A stretch of 64,000 nt of DNA from Cadophora sp. MPI-SDFR-AT-0126 (lineage: Eukaryota > Ascomycota > Leotiomycetes > Helotiales > Ploettnerulaceae). Where the stretch lies: positions 806,001 to 870,000 of the forward strand of contig JAGMVK010000008.1 of the NCBI GenBank assembly GCA_020747065.1, written 5' to 3'. Position numbers and translations under genes: made by a program. Below the pieces are notes generated by a model. That model was not told where the DNA came from and made no database searches. It was given only the letters and a program-made list of their open reading frames with translations. How positions within the stretch are numbered: the first letter of the stretch is position 1; every line of letters starts with the position of its first letter. Positions 20,350 through 32,433 of the stretch are shown here, piece after piece.

Positions 20350-22693
20350 TCATGTAAAGCTCGTCCCTCCCGTACCAACACCCAAATTGCTCGCCGCCAA
20401 ACCATTACTCAATCGTCTCCCACCTCCAGGCCCAACACTCCCTCCTCTGATGCCAATCGGACTACTCATCCTCCTCTCCAACCCACTTCCCTTCTTCGGC
20501 ACAGCAAGACTGAACTCTCCGTCCGAATCCTTCCTCGATCTCATGGTCCCGTTAAGTGACGGACCAGATATGGTCGTCAGATTATCATCTTCCTCGAAGA
20601 TGACCTCATCACCTTCCAAGATCTCTCCCGCGATATCTTCGTCTACAGTTGGGAGCAGAGATTCTTCATTGTCGTCATCATCCTCAGTGTCGCTACTGTC
20701 GTCGGTCTTGCTAAAACCAGGCATCTCGACGAGATACCAGATGGGTATTGCGCCGATGGTGGAGATGATTGCGAGCATGAAGTACGGCGTGATGACATAG
20801 CCTCTCTCAATACCCCAAGTAAATGCTGCTCCGCCGAGAGCAGGACCAATAGCTCGACCCACGGCACTGATGGAGACAGCGAATCCGTTCAGTGTCCCCA
20901 GAATTCGCAGGGATACCGCAGAATTGGTGAGCAAGATGATTGAGCAAGGAAATGCGAAAATGACAGCGAATGACTTTACAATCATGATACCGAACATCGT
21001 AGCTTGCTGCAATCCGCTGTTCTGAATGAGTGCTGTGTAGGGTGTAGCGATGCAGATCAGCGGGAAGCTGATGGCACAGCATTTGAAGCAGTTCAAGACG
21101 CCGAATTTGCGAGCTGTAGGTGGGAAGACTAGGAATTGGATAAAGCAGCCAACAAAGCCGTATGCTGTAAACAGTGTTCCAATTCTGCTGGATCCAAGTC
21201 CGAAGCCGCCGGAAAACTTAAACGGGAGCTGCGTATTTGTGGCATCGGGTGTTTGGCGGGGTGTGTGGAGAAATATTGGGAGCAATTGGTCGTAAGCTAC
21301 GGCGTGGAGGGCGAGGAATGTGTAAGCAATGAGGTTGATGACCGACTGGCGAGTGAAGACTTCGACCAGAGTGGGGCGGGGAAGTGGTGGTTTGGTATCT
21401 TTGGGGGAGAAGGAATCGTATCTTGAAGATTCGGATCCAGCTGAGGATGTGGGTCGGAGCAGGGAGGCGGACGATTCATCGTAACTTGCTGAAGCACGGC
21501 GGAAGGGTTTAGGATTTGGACTGAGCCGAAAGCAGGCTTTGACAGCTGCAGTAAGTTTCTTTCCAAGAGCAAGTCCGTAATCTTTTTGATGTCTCTTTGT
21601 CTCGAGTGTCTCCTTCAGAAATAAAATTCCTGTCGTGATCCCGAGGAGAAATAGAACACTGGCGATCAAGTTCGGAAGAGCAAATGGGAACCTGGTCAGA
21701 AATTCGTTGTGTCCGAACAGAGCTGGCAAGTTCTCAGCTGGCTTGGCGAAGAAGCCTCCGAATGATGGCCCAAAGATAGAACCAAGTGTCCAAACTAGAG
21801 GCATAATTGAGAATGCTCTGGGTTGAAGTTCCTTTTCAGGAACCATCTCGGCCACCATCGTGCGGATGATACCAACTGCAAGCTATTAACGGCGAATTTC
21901 CAGTGAAAGCAAGTAACATACCATTTCCATTACATCCACCTGCAAACGATCTAGCGACAATAGCCATAGGAAGACTAGAAGACATGCCCCATATCAAACA
22001 CGAAATCATGGTCAAGGTGAGCCCTGTCAAGATCGTCGGCTTGCGGCCGAATCTATCTGAAGCTCGTCCCCAGATGACAGCTGTGACACATTGCGAGAGT
22101 GAGAAAGCAGCAGATGTCATTCCAGCCCACCATGCAACATGTTTCTTCTGAACTCCGAAACTTTCTATCATTTCGGGCTATGCCTATTAGCTGGGTTCAG
22201 GACCGGATGAGGAGCTACTTACTAAATATGGGAAGACCGAAGTCAAAGCGACAGGCTCTGCGAATCTACATATTGCTGGAAAAGTCAGTATTGGAGACCA
22301 GGTGATGAAAAGATGTCGAACTTTGGGGCAAGGCTGGTGTCCTCGTGTGCCGGATACGAGTGGTGACAAGGGCCAAGACTTTGTGCTACACAGTCTACCA
22401 CCGAACATGTTGACACAAGTTGCAGAGATAAAGATATTCTTTTCAAACGATATATCTGATGAAGACAATACATGGAGAACTATCTCTGTTTTGCATCTCC
22501 CAAGTATATATTACATAATCCTTGAAGTAAAAAACAGCCTCGGACATTTGCCTCCAACCATCGGAACTAAAGGCTAGGTGAAAGAAAACAATAGCAGAGC
22601 TCTTGAACATATGAGCAGATTAAGGAACATACCTAGAATTGCTAGTTGTTTAGCAGGAAGCTTCGGAGGTCCACGTGCTCGTCTTTTCACCAT
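20350..22693 (-). CDS. Major facilitator superfamily transporter (YCR023C/ZIFL-like)
   Basis: Five pieces of code with all junctions in phase: 22693-22633, 22275-22223, 22177-21922 and 21875-20350 (four exons, 631 residues). The first intron is long for a fungus (357 bp); the others are 45-46 bp. The N-terminus 'RRARGPPKLPAKQLAIL' leads into TM1; the MFS signature between TM2 and TM3 is 'GRASDRFGRKPTILTGL'; 'GCNGNVGIIRTMVAEMV' matches the MDR-type subgroup that includes yeast YCR023C and plant zinc-induced facilitator-like proteins (from memory). A long hydrophilic Ser-rich loop separates the two six-helix halves, and the tail of about 130 residues is acidic then Ser/Gly-rich with RKDS and RRMSS, possible phosphorylation sites. 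The substrate is unknown. It likely sits in the plasma or vacuolar membrane. Confidence 0.85.
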
Positions 22694-23754
22694 CTCGATG
22701 GAGGCAGCAGAGCCTTCTCAACTTCCAACACTTGACGATCGTACCGGTGCTGAACCTTCGAGCCGAGCATGGAAGGCCACGAGAACGTGGAGAAATATAG
22801 ATAATATGTATCTGATTCGAGAAGAACTGATGGCTCTTGCTGGTTGAACAGCAACGATGAAGAGTGAAGAGTGGAGATGTAAAGAAAGCGTTGGAGGCTG
22901 GACATTGAGTCAGTCCGGCGGAATCAATACGGGACGGGCGCTATGCTGGTCCCACGCCTTTCCCCTTCTCGCATACAAGACAGAACATTGTGATTCGACG
23001 ACGGCCATGCAAGAAAATGCATCTGCACATGGATCAAACGGCAAACTGGTCCCGAGAGCTCGCTTCAGTGCCTCTGCTTGGCACATACTACCCCGCTGTG
23101 GGCTGTGCAGCTTCATGATTGGCGGTGAGACGGCCAGAGGACTCCGTTATCGCTACTTTCACGTGCCCGCTTATGAATTGGGTCTCTTGTTTGTGTGCCC
23201 CATGACAGACAGCCAGCATTGTGATTGTTATTGGTTTTCAGGAAAGTTGTTGGGTCAATGAATGATGATTGTATTGATGTTGGCCGAAGAGAAGGGTTTT
23301 GGTGAGAGCCGAGCGAGAAAGAAAACAAAAGCCGCATGCCGAAAGCCGAAAGTCCTCCAACTCCGCATCACGTGCTGATTATGATAGCTTGCCCGCCACT
23401 GTCGCCATATCAGGCCCGGCCGACGAGAGAGCTCCATCCATGCACCTTTGCCGGGGACTCTCCCACTCTCAAGCTTCGCAAGCATCAGCTTTAACCAACA
23501 TAGGCAGGTCAGAGTGGATCAGAGCTCTTGATGAGCACTGGAATCCATGCAGTGAGTTATCCTTATCCAGCGGATAATCCGTACCATCTACGTACATGTA
23601 AGCTGCACTTCCAGCCTCCCAACTTCTTCTCAAACTACACCACTTCTCAAAGTGTCAATTCTATGTTCAAGTCTGGACTTGAATATCCTCAATCTCACTA
23701 TCCACCAATTGGTGGCAGAACTTCATACTCTTGGAAGCGAAAACTTACTTTATC
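22694..23754. other. Divergent intergenic region
   Basis: Shared promoter region between the MFS gene (minus) and the M28 peptidase gene (plus). A plus-strand frame at 22857-23261 has many Cys, Trp and Ser residues but no recognisable domain and no splice context, so I treat it as chance. Confidence 0.5.
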
Positions 23755-26192
23755 ATGGGCAGTCTAATCACTGAGAAGATGGATGAACGAACACCCCTCA
23801 TTACCACAGTTCGAATTGCTCCGCCACGCCAGAGATACACCCACAACATTGTTCGACGGTTTTGCACAGTAGCTCTTGGAAGCTCCCTCATTGCTCTGGT
23901 AGTTGTGTTCCTACTTCCCGTAGCTTTCCTCCCACATCACCGCCATCGAAGACCGCACCACCCCCACGATAGCGCCATTACATACAGTGAGCTGCAGACA
24001 ATACTTTTGGAGACACCAAAGGAAGAAAAGGCACAAGAATGGAGTAAATACTACACGGCTGGCCCTCATTTGGCCGGAAAAAACTACAGTCAGGTTCTCT
24101 GGACCCAAGAAAGGTGGGAGGAATTTGGAATCAAGGCGGACATTGTTGCGTACGATGTGTATATCAACTACCCTCTTGGACACCGTCTTGCTTTGTATGA
24201 GAAGAAGAAGACCAAGGGCGAGGTGGAATCATGGAAAGTTAATTTCGAGGCTAGTCTGGAAGAGGACGTTCTCGAAGAAGACACTACCACTGGCCTGGAC
24301 AATCGAATCCCAACATTCCATGGATACTCTGCCAGTGGCAATGTTACAGCACCATACGTCTATGTCAACTACGGAACATATCAAGACTTCGAAGATCTGG
24401 TCAAGGCAAATATCAGCTTGGCGGGTAAGATTGCGATTGCGAAATATGGAGGAATATTCCGTGGTCTCAAAGTCAAGCGCGCGCAAGATTTGGGAATGAT
24501 TGGTTGTGTCATATTTACCGATCCTGGCGATGATGGATTAGTTACGGATGAGGACGGTGTTGACCTGTATCCTGATGGACCAGGAAGGAATCCAAGCAGT
24601 GTTCAAAGAGGAAGCACCCAATTCTTGAGTGTTGCTCCTGGAGACCCGTGAGTTGCATTCGGCTGATACAGAGCACTTCTAATATTCACAGTACCACGCC
24701 CGGCTATCCGTCCAAGCCTGGAGTTCCACGCGAGCCCGTTGAAAGTGCCATTCCATCGATACCCTCTATTCCAATCTCTTACGTGGATGCCATTCCTATC
24801 TTGAAGGCCCTGAACGGCCACGGACCCTCTGCCAAAGATCTCAATAAGTACTGGCAGAAGAATCTCGGACTTGGCTACAAGGGAGTAAAGTACAATGTTG
24901 GCCCATCTCCGGACGATCTCGTATTGAATCTGGTCAACGAACAAGAATATGTCACCACACCTTTGTGGAACGTCATTGGAGTCATCAACGGAACTCTCCC
25001 AGATGAAGTCATCGTCATCGGAAATCACAGAGATGCTTGGATTGCTGGTGGTGCTGGAGATCCAAATTCCGGCTCTGCGGCTCTCAATGAAGTCATCAGA
25101 TCTTTCGGTGTTGCTCTCGCCAAGGGTTGGAAGCCTCTCCGTACCATTGTCTTTGCATCCTGGGATGGTGAGGAGTATGGTCTGATTGGAAGCACTGAAT
25201 GGGTGGAGGAATTCCTCCCTTGGCTTTCCCATGCCAATGTAGCCTACGTTAATGTTGATGTTGCTACTACAGGCCCAGTTTTTGGCGCATCTGCCTCGCC
25301 ATTGCTAAACAAAGTGTTGTACGAGGTCACATCGCTCGTCCAATCTCCAAACCAAACAGTCAAAGGACAAACTGTTGCTGATGTCTGGGATGGTAAGATC
25401 AGGACCATGGGTAGCGGCTCTGATTTCACGGCTTTCCAGGACTTTGCTGGTATTCCTTCAATTGATTTCGGATTCTCGCCGAATGTCGAAAAAGGGGATG
25501 GAGCTGTCTATCATTACCACTCCAACTATGATTCTTACTATTGGATGAATACCTATGGTGACCCAGGATTCCATTACCACATCGCCATCGCCAAGATTTT
25601 CGGCTTGTTTACTGCCAGACTGGCGGAATCGCCTGTCATTCCACTCAACGCAACAGACTATGCCATTGCTCTTGATGGATACATCTCCAACGTCGAATCA
25701 AAGGTCGATTCAGCGATCGTGGGCGTTCAGTCTGAAGACGAGGAGATGGAAGCCCGTGCTCGGCCAACACCGGTCGCACCGAAGGGAGATCTATCCGATT
25801 TGAAGCTCTCTTTCAAGAAACTGCACAAAGCTGCTCTCAAGCTCAAAAAAGTCGCCCAGGCTCACGATAGCTGGGGCGCGGAACTGGCCGAAAAGGCTGG
25901 AGAGAACATCCCCTGGTGGAAGTGGTACAGCAAGATCAAGCTGTATTATCAAATTCGTCGTGTCAACGACAAGTACAAGTATCTTGAGAGACAGTTCTTG
26001 TATGATGAGGGATTGGATGGACGGCCGTGGTTCAAGCATGTTATTTATGCTCCTGGTTTGTGGACGGGTTATGCAGGTGCGGTGTTCCCTGGTTTGGTTG
26101 AGGCTATTGATGATAAGGACTATGGGCTTGCGCAGAAGTGGGTGGGCATTATTGAGGGAACACTGTGGAAGGCATATGGTAGCCTGAAGTGA
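23755..26192 (+). CDS. M28B metallopeptidase, glutamate carboxypeptidase II-like
   Basis: Two exons: 23755-24647 and 24692-26192 (797 residues); the 44-bp intron keeps frame. It is a type II membrane protein: short cytosolic N-terminus, membrane segment at about 37-59, then a His-rich stretch. A PA domain spans about 180-300 ('YVYVNYGTYQDFEDL', 'GKIAIAKYGGIFRGLKV'). The peptidase domain has all five ligands of the two-zinc site: H410 (GNHRDAW), D421 (DPNSGSAAL), E459 with catalytic E458 (DGEEYGL), D487 (NVDVATTG) and H574 (YHYHSNYDS). A transferrin-receptor dimerisation region closes the protein. The family removes C-terminal glutamate from peptides or folate; yeast relatives are Vps70 and Tre1/Tre2 in the vacuolar/endosomal system. 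With all ligands present it should be active. A second in-frame ATG at 23779 is possible. Confidence 0.9.
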
Positions 26193-27239
26193 GGGGAGCA
26201 GGGATTGTGTTGGAAAATTGGATGTCGCATGGCATCATTGGGCTGCGTTGGAAATAGAAGATGTTGAAGTGATTTATTGGAAAGTCACACATTTTCTTTT
26301 CGCCTTCTCGGCCAATACACGTTCAATTCAAGCCTTGTTCCAGCGTGCTTCTCTTCAGGGATTGTCCAGATATATCTTGCTTCGCTTTAAGGTACATGTT
26401 AATAGCAACAGTAGCATCGCGTAACCCTACACTCCGATAAGTCTTGCCTTGAACTCGATCTGTGGCCGCCACAGTCTTACAATGACGAATGGTTCTTGCG
26501 AGACGCATGTACGCAAACCGTAGCAAAAGGCGAAGAACGCAATTTCCCTTTATCGAACCTTGCACGATATCTATCGCGGCTATGAGAGACTGCATAAAAC
26601 TGTTGTTGTCGGCTAGAGGTTCAGTTGAGGATGATATCTAGCCCTCGTATATTAGACGAAAATTGTCACGAAAATAAGATATGGAGTCCTTGCTGATCAG
26701 AAGACGGGCCACGATTGTTACTTGAGCAGGTCTCCAGCCTCTCCGTGGTCCTTGCGTTATTGGCTCGCTTATGACCCCTATGCACCCGTATTCTGAGGCA
26801 GTTTTCCAGATCTGGTCATGGAAGCGTTGAGTAGCGTCGGGAGAGTTGTATCTTGAGCCAATCTATTTCCCCCGAAGCAAATTTGCCGCTCTGTCAACGC
26901 AAACTACGCATTCTATGATGATCGGAAGGGTTGCCTATCACGGGGGTTCGCAATCTGCCTCCCTGGTGGCAACGGACTACGAATGAAGCTGTGTTTCGTC
27001 CTAATCATCGTAGGCCTAATTTGAGCCTGACATGGTTTCACAGAACGAACTTATGCTGTCCTAGACTAGAACACTTTCTCATTTACGGATATCATGGAAA
27101 CTAATCGTTATAAATTGAGGTTCATCCCTCGTACAATTAGAATCAACATTGCAGACACACTTTCAACGATTACACTCAGCCAGCTGCGACAGTCTATTTA
27201 CTTTTGCTCAATTTAAGCATATCATTGAAATCAATCGCA
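26193..27239. other. Intergenic region
   Basis: 3' flank of the peptidase gene and promoter of the next gene. Only short frames without domains. I see no repeat or RNA gene. Confidence 0.5.
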
Positions 27240-27874
27240 ATGGGTATTCTTCAGACTGCGATGATGATGGGAGGCGGCATGTATGCCGTAGGGAAGCTCG
27301 CCAAGTAGGTATAAACAGCAGACTTCTGAGACTCCCTTCAGTCAGACTAATGCTCGATTCCAGGGGTATGGAAAATCGTGGCAGCTCTCGCACGCCAAAC
27401 AGCCAGTACCCATCTTACCCTTACCCACCCCAGGGCCCTCAAGGTGAAGGATACTGGGGCCCGCCACCACCAGGCCCGCCACCAAATCGCGGCAGCCGAG
27501 ACACATGCCACCAAGACAACAACCAACAGCGCTACTACTACCCACCGGCTCCCAATGATCCCCGTGATGGCTCGAGAGAATATCCATATTCTCAGGAGAG
27601 ATACAATGGCGATGCGAAGCCCCCTCAAGGATACTACGGAAATGGTGCAACTCCACCGCCCTACGGGGACTATCCTCCTCAGATCCAGGGACAGTATCAA
27701 GGACAAGGCTATGATCAAGGAATCCAGCGAGGGGGTAATAGAGGATTTGATGCATCATCACTGATGTCTGTAGCTGGGATGGCTATGAATGCGGTTGGTG
27801 GCGAGGGGTCAAGTGATGGTGGAAAGGCTGGGAAGACGATGGGTTTCGTGGGGGAATTGCTGAAGAAAAAATAA
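27240..27874 (+). CDS. Small Pro/Gly/Tyr/Gln-rich protein
   Basis: Two exons: 27240-27304 and 27364-27874 (191 residues); the 59-bp intron (gtaggt..ttccag) keeps frame. The N-terminus 'MGILQTAMMMGGGMYAVGKL' is small and hydrophobic. Residues about 30-150 are low complexity with YPYPPQGPQGE, GPPPPGPPP, and PPQ-G-Y-G repeats like those in annexins, rhodopsins and stress-granule proteins. The C-terminus has a conserved-looking helix 'ASSLMSVAGMAMNAVGG' and ends in LLKKK. I do not recognise a named family. Such proteins in fungi often label as hypothetical; a membrane-surface or condensate role is inference. The frame is open upstream of 27240 but that ATG with splicing gives the best N-terminus. 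Confidence 0.65.
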
Positions 27875-28525
27875 GGGGAAATTTCTTAGCCGTCCTATTC
27901 AACTTGCAATTATCTCAGTTTGCAATTATATCAGGATTCTTGTGGTGTATTGATCTTTCCTCGGTTGGCTGTTTAGATTTCGTATATTTTTCTTGAGTAC
28001 AGTGTGGTCCGTCTCATTCGCTCCTTTTCGGTTGTTTTTGGAATTCGGCAGGTTTTCGTTTGCATTTGTTAGACTTTTTATGTTCGATAAATTACATTCA
28101 TTAAGTATATAAGGTCAGAAATTATCAAATGCGATCTGGAATATGATGACAGATTTTTACCTACCCGACAGGAGAAAGACAGAGACCCCGTCCCTGATCA
28201 TAGATCAATCTAGTTCTTTTAATACTGGGCCCAGGGAGATAACTCAATAACTAATTGATCAAGCTTAGACATTAGTGCCTGCTTCTCTTACTCGTGAGAC
28301 TCCATGACTCTTTCTGGTTGCGATTAGATGGTATCGACAACTTTTCCAACCACAAAATGTTGAACAGTACTAGCACAAAGACTTAAATTTTCACTCCGTG
28401 AAATCTAGATCATATGCTACCAATTGCACGAATACATTCTAATGGCCCGACTCAAACCTGATTCCCCATAATAAATACAGTCTATCACCCATCCTCTATG
28501 TTTTAATGTTTGAAATCTATTCTCA
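27875..28525. other. AT-rich convergent intergenic gap
   Basis: The sequence is AT-rich, with no supported gene. It separates the ends of the small Pro/Gly-rich gene and the RTA1 relic. Confidence 0.5.
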
Positions 28526-29379
28526 CTAATAACCCCGCGCTGGTGGAACTGGTCTTCCATAAGCCTGCAAAAGGGTACCGTCATACTGCGGAAACTTGAC
28601 TTCCTTATTGTTTAGAACTTTTCCAGCGTGCCAAATATTCATGAGTACCAACGCAATAAACATAGGCAGCGAATCAAATACGTAGAGGAAGAATTCGTGG
28701 TGTTCGATATACTTATTTACCGATGAGCCCTGAGGCGACGAGAACTGAATTGCACCGAAAGTGCCATGAAGAGCAAAATGAGAGCTTCTTGGAAGATAAC
28801 CCCTGCTGTAACAATATGTAACCCGAGTTTTGCTGTTTTTGCTTTCTTGCTTAAAGATAACAATCCACCCCCAATTTGTACGACGAATGAGCTACTCGTT
28901 CTTAGTTTCGGTACAGTTACGGGTTCTGATAACTTACACGATGTCAAAGCAGACAAAAAAATACCCCATGCTTGACCCTGCAATCCCCATCAATCTTTCT
29001 CCAGGCAAGAAGAATTGCATCAATCTTCCTAATAGCATATAATCAAACGCGTTGATCGAAAGCGGCGCAAGCAGAACCAGAAGGAACGACGCATCATAAC
29101 TTCCTTTCTGGGTATGATTCCTGGCCGAGATGATGCGAGCAGCGAATGACAGAGTTTCCCAGAGGCCACCCATGATGATTACCCAGCAGAAGGCTTTGCG
29201 GTATCTGATTGCTTGAATGAAATGGACAAGAGTTGTGAGAGCGAAGAGTGCGAAAAAGAGAACTGCGGCTGGGACAGAGGGGCAGTAACTCCATTGATTT
29301 CTGGGATCATCGAGGGCTAAGAGAAAATTAAATCAATTTCAAAAAGACACAAATCATGGCTTTGGACGTACGAAGACAT
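28526..29379 (-). pseudogene. RTA1-like membrane protein gene, disrupted
   Basis: Exons 29379-29372 (MSS), 29316-28938 and 28891-28526. RTA1/RTM1 family proteins have seven membrane helices and help fungi resist lipid-active compounds, probably as lipid-translocating exporters. TM1-TM5 are clear: 'AAVLFFALFALTTLVHFIQ', 'VIIMGGLWETLSFAARIIS', 'FLLVLLAPLSINAFDYML', 'FFVCFDIVSFVVQIGGGLL', 'GVIFQEALILLFMALSVQF'. Near 28730-28755 the frame is lost: it stops at 28717, but another frame continues as the family's TM7 ('HHEFFLYVFDSLPMFIALVL', 'NIWHAGK'). The whole TM6 region, roughly 40-50 residues, is absent between them and no splice pair can bridge the shift. So an internal deletion broke this gene; a truncated five-helix protein is the alternative. 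Confidence 0.75.
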
Positions 29380-30798
29380 TTTGATAAACCCATTTCCGCG
29401 CCCTACTGATCACTGAATGGATTCGAAATGCTGAACCTCAGATTGAGGGAGAAGGTTCAAAACGCCGAGGAAATATGGACAGTTCTTCAATAAAACAAGA
29501 ATATTAATACGGTTTACTGAAGATAGTTTCACGAATGTAAAAGAAAGTAAGAAGCAACTCCTCCATGATCTGAACACCGGGTAGCCAGCATCCATATACG
29601 ACGAGCTGTAAACTTGCCAGGGCTCAGCACGAAACAAGAAAGGGCTACTAGAACGTCGTCACGTACGACTCAACGTCTGTATCCATTCAGAATCTCCGAT
29701 ATCCACCGTGTTGCGTCAGCAAATTGTTTTTGGCATGAAATCTACAGCTCGTAGTTCTCATCTCGCTGAGGCTCCTTTTCGGGGATGCGCTTGAACCCTT
29801 CCCGTGGCCTTTTGAGCTTATTTCCAGTCTCAAAGCCTGCTTCCCTACCGACACAACGGCTTCCAAGTGCGTAGATATTTGGCTCAACGCATCTCCGCGG
29901 GATCACGAATCCATTGTGCTCCGCATGTTGTGCTGTCGGCATGCTACACTTTTAGTAAGTAGTTCGTTGTCATCCATGCTCTTGACCGTTCATTGCAATC
30001 TTTGTTGCACGTCTTCATTCGGTGCACGGCGAAACGCGAGGATTCGTGAGTTGTGGTAAAGATTATGCAAAAGTGGGCTGACGAGGTGCTACGAGATGCT
30101 ACGAGATGCTAGCTCAGATTTGGGTTGCTGTTAAGTTAGTCAAGCGAGTCCCCCTGACTGGATCTCGACCACGCTGCGCTGCTTCCGCTCTCCAGATTTC
30201 GTGTGGCGCTCTCTTTCCGTGCAATCTGCAAGATCGACCACTTTTCACCGAATTGCGAACGCCTCGAAGGGCATGCAAATTTGAAGCTCGTCAGGCCAAG
30301 GAACATGTTCTGGTATTGCATCCTAAGCCCAGTTAAGGTTAGGCGGAGGGCGGTCAAACCCGGCCTTTAGAGATCAGTGGACTCTATCGTGCTAAAATTC
30401 CAGTTCCTAAGGGAAAGAATTAGATGCGTGGGCTTCCAACTTTGCGTACCTGTAAAATTGCATTGTGAAAGTGTAGATGAAGTGCATCTCGTGGAGAATG
30501 TTGACGAAACTTTATGCCGAAGAAACTTGCACAGAACAATGGATCTTAAATATCCTTCGTAAGGCCTTTTAGGTCTCACATGGTCAATATCTATATTAAA
30601 TGTAAATGCGAAGGAGGCTATGACCAGAGCATACAAAATTTTCCCCCTAATCCAAGAATGTAGAATGCCTACCCAACGTATATGCGCCAACCTAAAGACA
30701 GCAAATGTTCACAAACGGCAGCAATCATCCAAAAGATATAAACCATCAAGGACAAGAATTGGGTATTGAAGCGCTCTTGATCATGATGGTCGAGCAAA
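29380..30798. other. Intergenic region
   Basis: About 1.4 kb with short frames on both strands (for example 29410-29637, 30106-30336, 30367-30690). None has a domain, convincing splice sites or a clear start. A CTACGAGATG direct repeat occurs at about 30088-30107. Confidence 0.45.
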
Positions 30799-32258
30799 TC
30801 AGAAACCAAAGGCATCTCTGCCATCGGCAAACTGGGCTTCAACGTCATAGGCTGGAGGTGCTGTCTGAATGTCATGTTCGTATGGAAAGATTCTGGAGTT
30901 AGCATTATGGACCGAAATTGTATCCTTTCTTGTATCCCATTCGTTTTCATCCCATTCTCTAAGACGTGATGGTGGTTGCATTGATCCTTTCCTTTTTGCC
31001 TCAATTTCAATGTCGTTAACCACAACCAGATACAAAACGCCCTAACAAATTAGCTCATAATCTTGTGTTCTTTGTTAGAACTCACTTACAGTCTGAATAC
31101 CCACGTCGCGATTCTCTGTCACTTTTGCTTCAGCTGCGTGACCGATTGATCCTGAAGAGTCTGTTCTGTGCGGCGCACGCTCCGTCGAAGCTCTCAATAT
31201 CCCGCTATGCTCTTCAAGCGGTCTTTCTGGTCCAAATCTCCTCTTTTTTCTCTTCTGCGCTTCCATATTATTGTGCCGACTAACAATCGATGAGGAGAAT
31301 GCAGACAGTGGCCCCCTACGGTGAGCTAAATTCTTGTGTAGCGACATTGCGCTCGTGTTCGCTTTGGTATCTTGCTCGAGGTATGACGACTGTAAATTGG
31401 TTCCCTTGATGGTAATTAATAGTGTGAGGAGGAGCTTCGGAGCAGTTATCTTACTCTGCTGAAGCGTGGTCTTCGCTCGCTATAGGCGGCGATGAAATTA
31501 CCCATCTGCTTTAGCTTACGATTAGGAAGTGACATAGGCTTGTCTTGTAAACCTTCTGACTTAGCAGAAAATTCCGTCTGTTTATTGCTTGACTCAATTT
31601 CTGAGGATTGCTTCTGTTGTTTATTACGAAAATGATTTTCCGAATTGATAACTAGTGTTTGTGATGGGGACTCGGGTAATAAGGTGACGATCATGGCAAA
31701 CAGACCGCGAGCCCGAAAGAGCATGTCGTTCGCTTGGCCAATGAATTTGTTCGTCCTACGTATATCAGGTTAAATGTTTTGCTCCTACCAGTAAACGCCG
31801 CAGGCTATCAAAAGAAAATTTCAACTTACGATACGTCAGGCTGCGCATGCTTAGCGAGCTGAACTGCTGCTGGAATCGTTGCTGACAAGTTGAAAAACAA
31901 GTCTTCCCGAGCGGTGGCAGAAGCTATTCGAAAGACATTGACGACGTCGAGGAGAGGTGACAACTGGTATTCTATTAGCTCAGACTGTGTCTCACTTGTG
32001 GATATCACCTACTCCCAGAGACTGGTTGAAAGAATCTATAAAAGCCAAGAAAGACTGCTGATCGATTCCACTGTCCATCAAAGAGGGGATATAGGCTCTA
32101 GGCCAGAGATTTTCGTTTTTGTGACCATCGTCTTGAGGTATAACCACTGGATACAGCAAGGCGCCTTTTCTTGGCTGTGATCTGGAGTTAGGCTCCGGGG
32201 ACCCTGGGATAAAGTAGTCATCTTGGTATGCTGAATGTTGTGGATATCCATCGACCAT
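30799..32258 (-). CDS. Fungal protein of unknown function, five exons
   Basis: Exons 32258-32013, 31963-31830, 31755-31455, 31389-31090 and 31041-30799 join in phase to 407 residues. The N-terminal part 'DDYFIPGSPEPNS', 'LLYPVVIPQDDGHKNE', 'WPRAYIPSLMDSGIDQQSF', 'AFIDSFNQSLGLSPLLDVV' is a pattern I know from many uncharacterised Pezizomycotina proteins, followed in them by a small hydrophobic region (here 'VNVFRIASATAREDLFF') and a basic, charged second half. The C-terminus 'GVLYLVVVNDIE' and 'APPAYDVEAQF' also fits that family. The frame remains open and protein-like upstream to about 32433 (for example 'ENELDALRELQNYADFQ'), so a further 5' exon is likely; a frame at about 32600-32430 (VVLTLLTAGVGLALDAYAER) may belong to it, but I found no in-phase junction. 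Function unknown. Confidence 0.6.
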
Positions 32259-32433
32259 CGGATTGTCTTCGCCAAATACGCCGTCCAGTATTTTATCTGA
32301 CAGCGACGTTTGAAAATCTGCATAATTTTGCAGCTCTCTGAGTGCATCAAGCTCATTTTCCCTTCTCGTGGAAGCCGTAGAGGTCCCAACATCTATGGAT
32401 ACATCAATAAGAGGCTCAAGAATATTTCAAAGG

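Noticed and set aside
22857..23261. A 134-residue plus-strand protein
   Set aside because: No recognisable motif, odd composition, and it sits in the shared promoter of two strong genes.
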